DNA from: Bog-473 sp963711065
Lineage (GTDB): Bacteria; Actinomycetota; Acidimicrobiia; Acidimicrobiales; RAAP-2
Length of the DNA: 64,000 nucleotides
Assembly (NCBI GenBank): GCA_963711065.1
Contig: CAVQCO010000009.1
Span: 186,001-250,000, forward strand
Direction: 5' to 3'
In this document: positions 45,995 to 54,229 of the stretch, in pieces
How the letters are laid out: each line of letters opens with the position of its first letter
How positions within the stretch are numbered: the stretch's first letter is position 1
The notes under the pieces: model-generated
Databases searched by the model: none
What the model saw: the letters and a program-made list of their open reading frames with translations, nothing else
Told to the model about the DNA's origin: nothing
Position numbers and translations under genes: made by a program

Positions 45995-47254
45995 TCAGCC
46001 GATCACGGCGGCGGCGCGCAGGGCGGCCAGCTCGTCCTCCGAGAGCCCGAGCTCGCCCGAGAGCACGGCGTCGGTGTGCTCGCCCAGCCACGGCACCCGC
46101 GTCTCGGGTCCCTCGGTGACCTCGGCGAACTTCACCGGCAGGCCGGGGATCAGCACGGGCTGGTCCACCCCGTCGGTCCGCGGGTGCTCGACGAGCATGT
46201 GGCGGCCGGCCAGGTGGGGATCGGCCACCACCTCGGCGTCCGTCGCCACCGGGCCCGCCACGAGTCCCGCCGCGTTGAGCGCGTCGCTCGCGTCCCGCTT
46301 GGTCAGCCCGGACGCCCATGCCTCGATGGCGGGGGCGATCTCGCCCTCCAGGTGGTCGAGCCAGCCCTGCGGGGTGGCGAAGCGCGGGTCGTCGCTCCAC
46401 TCGGGCCGGCCGATGGCGCGGGCCAGGTCCGGCCACTGGTGCGGGCGCAGCACCTGCAGCATGAACCAGCCGTCGGCCGCCCGGAAGCCGTGCAGGATGC
46501 CCGGCCAGGGCGTGCCCATCGGCATGCCCATCGACCAGAAGTTGGGCACGACGTCGAGCACCGCCACCATGGCGTCGAGCATCGCCACGTCGACCCGCTG
46601 CGGCCTCCCGGTCCGGTCACGCTGGCGCAGCGCCGCCTGGGTCCCGATGACGGCGAAGAGCGCGGTCACGATGTCACCCAGCCCGCCCATCGGCGAGCCG
46701 ATCGGCGGCTGCCCCTCGGGGCGCTTGAACTCGTAGGCGCCGCTCATGGCCTCGACGATGGAGGCGAGGGCTGGCCAGCCGTCGTAGGGCGAGGTGGGTG
46801 TCCCGGCGGGGACGGAGCGCCCGAAGCCCGAGACGGACAGGTAGACGACCCGGTCGTGCACGGCGGCCACGTCGTCGTAGGCCAAGCCGAGCCGCTCGGC
46901 GGCGCCGGCCCGGAAATTCTCCGCCACGACGTCGAAGCGCGGGGCGAGGCGCAGCAGGAGCTCGCGTCCGGCCGGCTGCTTGAGGTCGATCACGACCGAC
47001 CGCTTGGAGAGGTTGTTGCGCAGGAACGTCGCCCCGACGCTGCGCCCGGCGGGGTCCGCCATGGCGGGCTGGGCGCCCCGGCCGAGGTCACCCGTGCCGG
47101 GCGCCTCCACCTTGACCACCTCGGCGCCCAGGCGCCCGAGCAGCTGGGTCGCGTACGGCAGCGCCTGCATCTGCTCGAGGGCCAGCACGCGTACCCCCGA
47201 CAGCGGCTTGCCCCAGTGCGCCGCCTCCGGGTTGACGACGTCCCCCAGCCTCAC
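45995..47254 (-). CDS. CaiB/BaiF (family III) CoA-transferase
   Basis: A 419-aa family III CoA-transferase. The start LSGVRVLALEQMQALPYATQ and LGAEVVKVEAP are the usual N-terminal signature. The catalytic Asp is expected in the segment GLGDIVTALFA. RNNLSKRSVVIDLKQPAGRE is also diagnostic. It is the last gene of the leftward catabolic operon: its GTG (47254) overlaps the amidohydrolase stop by 4 bp. It would activate a carboxylic acid as its CoA thioester. The acid is unknown; sterol or terpenoid side products are possible given the divergent P450 genes. Confidence 0.9.
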   Translation of the reverse strand: MRLGDVVNPEAAHWGKPLSGVRVLALEQMQALPYATQLLGRLGAEVVKVEAPGTGDLGRGAQPAMADPAGRSVGATFLRNNLSKRSVVIDLKQPAGRELLLRLAPRFDVVAENFRAGAAERLGLAYDDVAAVHDRVVYLSVSGFGRSVPAGTPTSPYDGWPALASIVEAMSGAYEFKRPEGQPPIGSPMGGLGDIVTALFAVIGTQAALRQRDRTGRPQRVDVAMLDAMVAVLDVVPNFWSMGMPMGTPWPGILHGFRAADGWFMLQVLRPHQWPDLARAIGRPEWSDDPRFATPQGWLDHLEGEIAPAIEAWASGLTKRDASDALNAAGLVAGPVATDAEVVADPHLAGRHMLVEHPRTDGVDQPVLIPGLPVKFAEVTEGPETRVPWLGEHTDAVLSGELGLSEDELAALRAAAVIG

Positions 47255-48486
47255 GGGCAACCGAGGCCGAGCATCTGCATCGCGTTGCCCCGCATGATCC
47301 GGTACACGTCGTCGTCGGCCAGCCCCCGCACCATGTGCTCGGCGACGGCCCGCGTGTCGGGCCACGTCGAGTCGGTGTGGGGGTAGTCGGTCTCGAAGGT
47401 GATGCGGTCGGCGCCGATGACCCCGAGCGAGTCCAGCCCGTGCTGGTCGCGGAAGAAGCAGCCGTAGACCTGCCGGTGGAAGTAGGTGGACGGCGGCTCG
47501 GGGACGATGTCCTTCACCCCGCCCCAGGCCCGGTGCTCGCGCCAGACGTCGTCCGCCCGCTCGAGGATGTAGGGCAGCCAGCCGATCTGCCCCTCCGAGT
47601 AGGCCAGCACCAACCGGGGGAAGCGGATGAGCACGCCCGAGAACAAGAAGTCGGTCAGCGAGGCCATGGCGTTGCCGAAGCTGAGGGTGGCCGCCACGGC
47701 GACGGGCGCGTCGGCGGAGGTCGCCGGCATCTTCGACGACGACCCGATGTGCATGCACACCACGGTCCCGGTCTCCTCGCAGGCCGCGAAGAACGGGTCC
47801 CAGTACCCCCCGTGGATGCTCGGCAGGCCGAGGTGCGGCGGGATCTCGCTGAAGCACACGGCGCGCACGCCGCGCGAGGCGTTGCGCCGCACCTCTGCCG
47901 CCGCCTTGCCGGCGTCCCACAACGGGATCAGGCAGAGCGGGAGCAGCCGGCCACCGCTGTCGCCGCACCACTCCTCGACCATGAAGTCGTTGTAGGCCGC
48001 CACGCAGGCCTCGGCCAGCTCGCGGTCCTTCGCCTCGAGGAAGGTCTGGCCGCAGAAGCGCGGGAAGGTCGGGAAGCACAGGGAGGCCTCGACCCAGTTC
48101 GCCTCGTTGTCGGCGATGCGGGCGGCGGGCTCGTAGCACCCCGGGCGCATCTCGTCGTAGGTGATCGGGGACATCGTCATGTCGTCGCGGTCGAAGCCGA
48201 CGGCCGCGACGTGGCGCTTGTTGACGTACACGAGGTCCTCGTAGACCCAGCAGTCGGCCTGCGGCCCGTCGGGGTCGAAGGTCTGCCGGTAGGTGCCGCC
48301 GCCGATGTGCTCCATCTCGCCGACGCCGCGTCGCTCGACGTGTGGCCCACGCTCGCGGTAGCTGGCCGGCAGCCAGGTCTCCCAGAGGTGCGCAGGCTCG
48401 ACGATGTGGTCGTCGACGCTGATGATCCTGGGCAGCGGGGTGGTGCTCCCGGGGCGGGGGGTGGCGTCGTCCAGCCGGTCGGTCAT
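47251..48486 (-). CDS. Amidohydrolase family (TIM-barrel metal-dependent hydrolase/decarboxylase)
   Basis: A 411-aa protein of the amidohydrolase-2 class, related to ACMS decarboxylase-like enzymes. It opens with IISVDDHIVEPAHLWETWLP, where Asp-His replaces the usual His-x-His metal pair, as is common in this subgroup. Later landmarks are TGTVVCMHIGSSSKMP with the metal His and RITFETDYPHTDSTWPD with the catalytic Asp. ATG 48486 and the upstream oxidoreductase stop overlap by 4 bp. Members hydrolyse or decarboxylate ring-derived intermediates. Mycobacteria carry many in lipid catabolic regions. Confidence 0.88.
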   Translation of the reverse strand: MTDRLDDATPRPGSTTPLPRIISVDDHIVEPAHLWETWLPASYRERGPHVERRGVGEMEHIGGGTYRQTFDPDGPQADCWVYEDLVYVNKRHVAAVGFDRDDMTMSPITYDEMRPGCYEPAARIADNEANWVEASLCFPTFPRFCGQTFLEAKDRELAEACVAAYNDFMVEEWCGDSGGRLLPLCLIPLWDAGKAAAEVRRNASRGVRAVCFSEIPPHLGLPSIHGGYWDPFFAACEETGTVVCMHIGSSSKMPATSADAPVAVAATLSFGNAMASLTDFLFSGVLIRFPRLVLAYSEGQIGWLPYILERADDVWREHRAWGGVKDIVPEPPSTYFHRQVYGCFFRDQHGLDSLGVIGADRITFETDYPHTDSTWPDTRAVAEHMVRGLADDDVYRIMRGNAMQMLGLGCP

Positions 48487-49343
48487 GACCGCTCCAGTGT
48501 GGCCGCGAAGTCGACGAGGGGGGCGAGCGCCTCGAGCTCGGCCCGCACCGACGCCTCGTCGCCGGCCCGGATGCGCAGGACGACCTCGGTGACGCCCAGG
48601 TCGGCGTAGTGCGCCAGCTTGTCCCTGCTCGCCAGGGTGCCGAAGGGGACGACCCCGAGCGCTGCGGGGTCCCGCCCCGCCGCCGCGGCCAGCGCACGCA
48701 GGCGCGGGATGGCGTCGCGCAGGCCGCCGCCGCCGATGGGGATCCAGCCGTCGGCGTAGGCCGCGACGGCCGAGAGCACCGCGTCGCCGGCACCGCCCCC
48801 GACGAGCACGCGCACACGCGGCTGCTGCACCGGCTTGGGCCAGGACCACGTCTCGTCGAAGTCGACGAACTCGCCGTGGTACGACGCCCGTTCCTGCGAC
48901 CAGATCGCCTCCATGGCCGCCACGTGCTCGCGCACGACGGCGTGGCGGCGGGCGAAGTCGACCCCGTGGTCCTCCGCCTCCGCCCGGTTCCATCCGAAGC
49001 CGACGCCGAGCGTGACGCGGCCTCCCGAGAGGTGGTCGAGCGTGGCGACCTGCTTGGCGAGGACGATCGGGTCGTGCTGGGCCGCCAGCAGGATGCCCGT
49101 GCCGAGCCCGATGCGGGTGGTCACGGCGGCCGCGGTGGCCAGGCTGACGAGCGGGTCCAGACAGCGCTTGTAGTCGTCGAGCCGCACGCCCTCGACCAGC
49201 GCCGGCGGGACGTCCTCGCGCACCGGCAGGTGGGTGTGCTCGGGCAGCCAGAGCGAGTCGAACCCCAGCTCCTCCACCGCGGTGGCCAACGTGGACGGGG
49301 CCACGTCGCGGTCGGTCAGCGCGGCGGTGACACCGAGCCTCAC
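48483..49343 (-). CDS. LLM-class (luciferase-like) F420/flavin-dependent oxidoreductase
   Basis: A 286-aa TIM-barrel oxidoreductase of the bacterial luciferase-like superfamily, most often F420-dependent in actinobacteria. Characteristic segments are VEELGFDSLWLPEHTHLP, TRIGLGTGILLAAQHDPIV, LDHLSGGRVTLGVGFGWNRA and VLVGGGAGDAVLSA. GTG 49343 lies one base from the hydratase stop and its stop overlaps the amidohydrolase start. The family reduces or oxidises ketones, alcohols and double bonds; no residue seen here fixes the substrate. Confidence 0.88.
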   Translation of the reverse strand: MRLGVTAALTDRDVAPSTLATAVEELGFDSLWLPEHTHLPVREDVPPALVEGVRLDDYKRCLDPLVSLATAAAVTTRIGLGTGILLAAQHDPIVLAKQVATLDHLSGGRVTLGVGFGWNRAEAEDHGVDFARRHAVVREHVAAMEAIWSQERASYHGEFVDFDETWSWPKPVQQPRVRVLVGGGAGDAVLSAVAAYADGWIPIGGGGLRDAIPRLRALAAAAGRDPAALGVVPFGTLASRDKLAHYADLGVTEVVLRIRAGDEASVRAELEALAPLVDFAATLERS

Positions 49344-49344
49344 G

Positions 49345-50115
49345 TCAGGACCGCGGCGGAGCCTTGGCCGCGAACTCGGCCAGGGCGCCGGCGCCGACCG
49401 CGTCGCCGAGCAGCGCGGCGTAGGCGGCCTGCTCGCGCCGGTTGGCCTCGGCCACGGCGTCGTGGCGCGCCGCCCGCATGAGCGACGTGATGGCGCGGGT
49501 GGCTGCCCGCGGGTGGGTGGCGACCCGCGCCGCCAGGGCCACGGCCTGCTCGAGCGTGGTGCCCGCGGCGCACACCTCGAGCCCCAGGCCGAGGTGGACG
49601 AGCTCGTCCGCGTCGACCCACTCCGACGTGAGCAGCACGCGCGCCGCCCGCTGCCAGCCCATGGCGGCCGGGAACAAGAGGCTGCTCGCCGCCTCCGGGG
49701 GAACGCCCAGCTCGGCGAAGGGCACCCGCAGGCGCGCCCCGGCATCGACGAGGACGAGGTCGCAATGGGCGAGGAGGGTGAACCCGAGCCCGACGGCCAC
49801 GCCGTTGACCGCGGCCAGCAGGGGCACGGAGATGTCGCCGACGCAGTCGAGCAGGCCCATGAACCCCTGCCCGGACCCCTCCACCGCGGTGCCGGTGGCG
49901 ATGGCCGCCATCTCGGCCAGGTCCTGGCCCGAGGTGAAGGCGACCCCGCGACCCGTCAGGACGACGGCGCCCACCGCCTCGTCGGCATCGGCGGTGCGCA
50001 GGGCGGCGGTCACCTCCTGGTACATGGCGGTGTCGAAGGCGTTGCGCACCTCGGGGCGGTTGAAGGCGACGACCCGCACGCCGGCCGCGGCGTCCTCCGT
50101 CTCGACCCGGCTCAC
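49345..50115 (-). CDS. Enoyl-CoA hydratase/isomerase family protein
   Basis: A 256-aa crotonase-fold protein. It starts RVVAFNRPEVRNAFDTAMYQ. The first oxyanion-hole segment is AFTSGQDLAEM and the second is AAVNGVAVGLGFTLLAHCDL, with PFAELGVPPEA following. The usual second catalytic Glu region reads FAELGVPPE, so a catalytic Glu may be kept. It belongs to the leftward operon of CoA-ester catabolism, one base from the oxidoreductase. GTG 50115 is the start. Confidence 0.9.
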   Translation of the reverse strand: MSRVETEDAAAGVRVVAFNRPEVRNAFDTAMYQEVTAALRTADADEAVGAVVLTGRGVAFTSGQDLAEMAAIATGTAVEGSGQGFMGLLDCVGDISVPLLAAVNGVAVGLGFTLLAHCDLVLVDAGARLRVPFAELGVPPEAASSLLFPAAMGWQRAARVLLTSEWVDADELVHLGLGLEVCAAGTTLEQAVALAARVATHPRAATRAITSLMRAARHDAVAEANRREQAAYAALLGDAVGAGALAEFAAKAPPRS

Positions 50116-50176
50116 GCCCGCGCCACCACGCCGCCCCCGGCCCGCCCGTCGTCGCCTGCCCGACGCACCGGCGCGC

Positions 50177-50569
50177 TCAGCCCTCTCGCTCGCCGGCCGC
50201 GGCCGCGGCCCCCCGGGCGATGACCTGCTCGGCCGTGGCGTTCAGGCCGGTGGAGAGCGGCCAGCCGACGTAGTGCGTGAGGTGCACCACGACCTCTCGG
50301 ACCTGCTCGGGGGTGAGCTCGCCCCGCTCGAGCGCCGAGCCGAACTGGATCTCCAGCAGGTCGCTCTTGCCCAGCGCGGCCAGCACGCCGATGGTGAGGA
50401 GCCGGCGCTGCGGGACGTCGAGCTCCTCGCTCGTCCAGACCGACCCGAAGAGATGGTCGACGGTCATGGCCGCGTAGCGGCCCGGGAGGGTGTCGGGGTC
50501 CACGGAGAAGCCGTAGACCTCCTCCATTTTGGCGATGCCCGCGGCACGGCGGTCGGCGGTCTCGCTCAT
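50177..50569 (-). CDS. Carboxymuconolactone decarboxylase family protein
   Basis: A 130-aa all-helical protein of the CMD/AhpD-like fold. LTIGVLAALGKSDLLEIQFG and TPEQVREVVVHLTHYVGWPLS are typical. The AhpD Cys-x-x-Cys redox pair is absent, so a decarboxylase-like or unknown role is more likely than peroxidase support. It sits next to the dehydrogenase gene at 50622, a pairing that I recall from the mycobacterial CYP51 neighbourhood. Confidence 0.88.
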   Translation of the reverse strand: MSETADRRAAGIAKMEEVYGFSVDPDTLPGRYAAMTVDHLFGSVWTSEELDVPQRRLLTIGVLAALGKSDLLEIQFGSALERGELTPEQVREVVVHLTHYVGWPLSTGLNATAEQVIARGAAAAAGEREG

Positions 50570-50621
50570 GCCCGTTCCTCGTTACGTCGCGCCACGGCGA
50601 CCTCCCTTCGGCTGCCCGACC

Positions 50622-51518
50622 CTACCCAGGCTCGGGGTCGTCGCCGAAGCCGAAGACGCGGTCACAGCGGCGCTCGGCCAGCTCGGCCAGTGGCAGGGCG
50701 ACGCCGAGCTGCGCGCCGAGGGCCAGGATCGTCGCCAGGTCCTTGGAGGCCACGTCCGCCCCGGCGCGCATGGCGCCGATCAGCCCCGCATCGGCGTCGT
50801 CGGGCCATGGGTGCGCCGTCGTGCGGAACATCAGGCGCGACGCACCGCCGATCCGCTTGTCGCTCTCCCGGGTCGCCTCGCCGAGCTTGAGCAGGTCGAT
50901 GCCGGCCGCCTCGGCCAGCTCCTGGGCCTCGAAGGCGGCCAGCCAGGAGCCGTAGGTGATGAGGTTGCGGGCCAGCTTCGCCGCCAGGCCGGCACCGGGC
51001 GGGCCCATGTGGAGCACGAGGCAGCTGATGACGTCGAGGACGGGGCGCACCCGGTCGACCTCCTCCGCCGAGCCGCCGATCATGCACACCAGCTCACCGG
51101 CGGCGGCGGCGTCCGGCCCGCCGCTCACGCCGCAGTCGACGACCGTCACGCCGTGGCGCGCCCCCTCGGCGCGCAGCTCCAGGACGGTCGTGGTGGGGAT
51201 GGTGCTCACGACCACCACCACGGTGCCCGGCGCCGCGCCCGCGAAGACGCCGTCGGGACCCCCGAGCACGGTGCGCACCTGGGCGTCGTCGAAGACCGCC
51301 ACGAGGACCACGTCGCTGCGGGCGGCCAGCTCCGAGGGTGTCGCCGCCACGTGGGCCCCCTCCCGGTAGGGCGCGGTGGCCTCCTCCCGGACGTCGCACA
51401 CCGAGAGGCGCACCCCCGCCTGCAGGAGGCTCGAGGCCAGGCCCCGCCCGATGTCCCCGAGGCCGATGACGCCTGCGCCCGGCCCGGGCGACCCCTCGCC
51501 GTTCACGCTGTGCGGCAC
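50622..51518 (-). CDS. NAD(P)-dependent beta-hydroxyacid dehydrogenase (HIBADH family)
   Basis: A 298-aa dehydrogenase. The Rossmann dinucleotide motif is VIGLGDIGRGLASSLL near residue 20. The substrate-binding DCGVSGGPDAAAAGEL and the catalytic-Lys region (GAGLAAKLARNLI, about residue 170) match the 3-hydroxyisobutyrate dehydrogenase family. It would oxidise a beta-hydroxy acid, or reduce the semialdehyde. It is the first gene of the leftward arm; its promoter region is shared with the TetR gene and contains the palindromic operator. Confidence 0.9.
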   Translation of the reverse strand: MPHSVNGEGSPGPGAGVIGLGDIGRGLASSLLQAGVRLSVCDVREEATAPYREGAHVAATPSELAARSDVVLVAVFDDAQVRTVLGGPDGVFAGAAPGTVVVVVSTIPTTTVLELRAEGARHGVTVVDCGVSGGPDAAAAGELVCMIGGSAEEVDRVRPVLDVISCLVLHMGPPGAGLAAKLARNLITYGSWLAAFEAQELAEAAGIDLLKLGEATRESDKRIGGASRLMFRTTAHPWPDDADAGLIGAMRAGADVASKDLATILALGAQLGVALPLAELAERRCDRVFGFGDDPEPG

Positions 51519-51563
51519 CTCGGACCAACCTCCCCCGGCCGGCGTTCCCGGACGACACTAGAT

Positions 51564-51593
51564 CTGGACAAGTGTCCAGACTATAGTCTGGAC
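51564..51593. promoter_or_regulatory. Palindromic operator between the divergent catabolic and P450 operons
   Basis: GTCCAGACTATAGTCTGGAC (51574-51593) is a perfect 20-bp palindrome, overlapped by CTGGACAAGTGTCCAG (51564-51579), so three CTGGAC half-sites occur. TATAGT at 51582-51587 lies in its centre and could be the -10 box of the rightward promoter. The adjacent TetR protein is the likely binder and would control both arms. Confidence 0.75.
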
Positions 51594-51595
51594 GT

Positions 51596-51646
51596 ATGAC
51601 CGCTCGCAACGGCCCGCCGCTCCCCCCGGTCGTCGCGCCCGCGTGA
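51596..51646 (+). CDS. Candidate leaderless leader peptide coupled to the TetR gene
   Basis: MTARNGPPLPPVVAPA, 16 codons. Its ATG lies about 8 bases after the TATAGT box, where transcription should begin, so it would be translated leaderless. Its TGA overlaps the TetR GTG start as GTGA. The TetR gene has no clear ribosome-binding site of its own, which favours coupling. It could also be a chance ORF. Confidence 0.4.
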   Translation: MTARNGPPLPPVVAPA

Positions 51647-52248
51647 GCCTGTTCGACCCCTCCGCAGCGGCGGCCGACGAGGCCTCGGCGCAGCCGGGCC
51701 GGCGCCACCTCTCCGAGCGCCAGGCCGAGGCGATGGAGCGCCTCCTGGCCGCGGCGGCGGAGGAGGCCGAGGAGCGGCCTTACGCGGAGATCAGCGTCCG
51801 CACCATCGCCAAGCGGGCCGGCGTGGCGCCCGCCACCGCGTACACCTACTTCTCGGGCAAGGACCATCTGCTGGCCGAGGTGCTGTGGCGGCGGGTGCAA
51901 GCGTCGCCGCACCTGATCGACCTCAGCCTGTCGCTGCCCGAGCGGGTGGCCGACACCGCGCGCACCATGGGCTTCGCGTCCATGGGCTCCGCCGCCGTGG
52001 CCGCCTGCACCACGGCGTTGTTGGGCGACGGCCCCGACGTGAAGCACGTGCGGGCGCGTCTCGGGGCCGAGATCGGGCGCCGCCTGGCGGCCGCGCTGGG
52101 TGACGGCGCGGACCCGGCGGTGCTGCGCGTCCTCGTCGTGACCTACACGGGGGCGCTCCTCAGCGCGGGCATGGGCCACCTCGCCTTCGACGCGGTGCCA
52201 CCGCTGCTGGCCGAGGCGACGGCGCTGATGACGAGCGCGGCGCAGTGA
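51643..52248 (+). CDS. TetR family regulator of the P450/CYP51 cluster
   Basis: A 201-aa repressor. The HTH lies at about residues 30-75 (ISVRTIAKRAGVAPATAYTY then FSGKDHLLAEVLW). It is similar to the TetR at 12228 through this region. The C-terminal part is the effector domain. It heads the rightward operon and overlaps the P450 start by GTGA. It corresponds by position to the TetR gene beside CYP123 in mycobacteria (recalled, not searched). Likely autoregulates through the palindrome just upstream. Confidence 0.9.
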   Translation: MSLFDPSAAAADEASAQPGRRHLSERQAEAMERLLAAAAEEAEERPYAEISVRTIAKRAGVAPATAYTYFSGKDHLLAEVLWRRVQASPHLIDLSLSLPERVADTARTMGFASMGSAAVAACTTALLGDGPDVKHVRARLGAEIGRRLAAALGDGADPAVLRVLVVTYTGALLSAGMGHLAFDAVPPLLAEATALMTSAAQ

Positions 52249-53441
52249 CGACGGTCGCGCCGCTGGCGTACAGCCCCTACGACTACGCCATCCACGAGGA
52301 CCCCTACCCGACCTACGCCCGACTGCGGGCGGAGGCGCCGGTGTTCTACAACGAGGAGCTCGACTTCTTCGCCTTCTCGCGCCACGCCGACGTCCTGGCC
52401 GCGTTCCGCGACGTCGACCGCTACTCGAACGCCTACGGCGTCAGCCTCGACCCGGCCGCCTACGGGCCCGACGCCCACCGCGCCATGTCGTTCCTCGCCA
52501 TGGACCCCCCCCGGCACACCCGCATGCGGTCGATCGTCGGCAAGAGCTTCACGCCGCGCCGGGTGGCCGCCATGGAGACGCGGATCCGGGAACTGGCCGT
52601 GACGCACCTGGATGCCGCGCTGGGGGCGGGCACCTTCGACTTCGTCGGGGACTTCGCCGGGCGGCTCCCCATGGACGTCATCTCCGAGCTGGTCGGCGTG
52701 CCGCCGTCGGACCGGGCGGAGGTGCGGCGGCTGGCCGACCTGTTGGTGCACCGCGAAGAGGGCGTGAACGACATCCCGCAGGAGGGCCTGGAGGCGGCGC
52801 TCACGCTGGCCGGCTACTACGCGGAGATGGTGCACGACCGCCGGCTGCACCGGCGCGACGACCTCACGTGGTCGCTGCTCCAGGCCGAGATCGAGGGCGA
52901 CCGCCTGAGCGACGACGAGGTGATCTCCTTCCTGTTCCTCCTCGTGGTGGCCGGGAACGAGACGACCACGAAGCTGCTCGGGAACGCCTGGTACTGGGGC
53001 TGGCGCCATCCGGACCAGCTGGCCAAGCCGATGGGCGACCTGGCGCGCGTGCCCGACTGGGTGGAGGAGACCCTGCGCTACGACACGTCCACCCAGATGA
53101 TCCTGCGCGTCACCCGCCGGCCGGTCACGGTGCAGGGGGTCGACATCGACGCCGGGCGCCGCGTGCTGCTGCTGATCGGTTCGGCTAACCGCGACGAGTC
53201 CGTCTTCGACGAGCCCGACCGGTACGACCTCGACCGGTCCACCCGGGACCTCGTCAGCTTCGGGGGAGGGCGCCACTTCTGCATGGGCGCGGCGCTCGCT
53301 CGCATGGAGGCGCGGATCGCCCTCACCGAGGCCCTGGCGCGGGTGCGGTCCTACGACATCGACGAGGCCGGCCTGCAGCGGGTCCACTCCATCAACGTGC
53401 GGGGCCTCGCTGCGTTGCCGACCACCGTGACGACGCGCTGA
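52245..53441 (+). CDS. Cytochrome P450 (CYP123-like position)
   Basis: A 398-aa soluble P450. The I-helix oxygen-binding segment is VVAGNETTTKLLGNAW, ExxR is in VEETLRYDT, and the heme loop is FGGGRHFCMGAAL with Cys346. Actinobacterial P450s of this type take electrons from a small ferredoxin; the 3Fe-4S ferredoxin encoded three genes downstream is the obvious partner. GTG 52245 overlaps the TetR stop; its stop overlaps the SDR start by one base. Gene order equals that of CYP123 in mycobacteria, though I cannot assign a CYP family without a search. Confidence 0.92.
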   Translation: MTTVAPLAYSPYDYAIHEDPYPTYARLRAEAPVFYNEELDFFAFSRHADVLAAFRDVDRYSNAYGVSLDPAAYGPDAHRAMSFLAMDPPRHTRMRSIVGKSFTPRRVAAMETRIRELAVTHLDAALGAGTFDFVGDFAGRLPMDVISELVGVPPSDRAEVRRLADLLVHREEGVNDIPQEGLEAALTLAGYYAEMVHDRRLHRRDDLTWSLLQAEIEGDRLSDDEVISFLFLLVVAGNETTTKLLGNAWYWGWRHPDQLAKPMGDLARVPDWVEETLRYDTSTQMILRVTRRPVTVQGVDIDAGRRVLLLIGSANRDESVFDEPDRYDLDRSTRDLVSFGGGRHFCMGAALARMEARIALTEALARVRSYDIDEAGLQRVHSINVRGLAALPTTVTTR

Positions 53442-54229
53442 TGCCACGCTTCGAGCCCCAGCCCGACCGCCGCCCGGCGGTGGTCACCGGCGCCTCCTCG
53501 GGGATCGGCGCCGAGACGGCGCGGGCGCTGGCCAGCGCGGGCCACCCCGTCGTGCTGGGGGCCCGGCGCGCCGAGGTCTGCGAGGAGGTCGCCGAGAAGA
53601 TCAGGGCCGAGGGCGGCGAGGCGGCGGCCTTCGAGCTCGACCTGGGCGACCCGGCCACGGTGGCGCCGTTCGCGCAGCGGGCGGAGGCGGCGTTCGGCCC
53701 GGTCGAGATCGTCGTCTCCAACGCGGCGCGCATCCAGCCGGGCGCCGCGCTGGAAACCACGCCGGAGGACTTCGAGGCCGTGCTGCGTGTCAACGCGGGC
53801 GGGGCCCACCGCCTGGTGCGGGCGTTCGGCCCCGGCATGGTGGCGCGCCGGCGGGGCGACCTGGTCTTCGTCACCTCCGACGTGGTGGCGCACCCGCGCC
53901 CCCGCATGTCCGCCTACGTGGCGTCGAAGTGGGCGCTCGAGGGGTTCGTCACGGCGCTGCAGATGGAGCTCGAGGGCACGGGAGTCCGGGCGGTGATCGT
54001 GCGGCCCGGCCCGACGCAGACCGCCATGGGCATGGACTGGGACCCCGACGTGACCGCGGCGGTGCTCACCGAGTGGGAGCGGTGGGGGCTGGCCCGCCAC
54101 TCGGCGTTCCTGCGCCCCGAGGGCGTTGCCCTGGCCATCGCGCACGCCGTGGCGGCGCCGCGGGGCACCCACCTGAGCATCGTCGACGTCCAGCCCGAGG
54201 CACCGCTGAGCGAGGAGGGAGCACCATGA
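53441..54229 (+). CDS. Short-chain dehydrogenase/reductase
   Basis: A 262-aa classical SDR. The NAD(P)-binding TGASSGIGAETARAL is at about residues 20-34, NAA is in VVSNAARIQ, the catalytic Ser is in FVTSDVV and the catalytic pair is Tyr159 and Lys163 in YVASKWALEGF. It would oxidise the hydroxyl product of one of the flanking P450s, or reduce a ketone. Its stop overlaps the CYP51 start (ATGA). The matching mycobacterial gene lies at the same place between CYP123 and CYP51. Confidence 0.92.
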   Translation: MPRFEPQPDRRPAVVTGASSGIGAETARALASAGHPVVLGARRAEVCEEVAEKIRAEGGEAAAFELDLGDPATVAPFAQRAEAAFGPVEIVVSNAARIQPGAALETTPEDFEAVLRVNAGGAHRLVRAFGPGMVARRRGDLVFVTSDVVAHPRPRMSAYVASKWALEGFVTALQMELEGTGVRAVIVRPGPTQTAMGMDWDPDVTAAVLTEWERWGLARHSAFLRPEGVALAIAHAVAAPRGTHLSIVDVQPEAPLSEEGAP

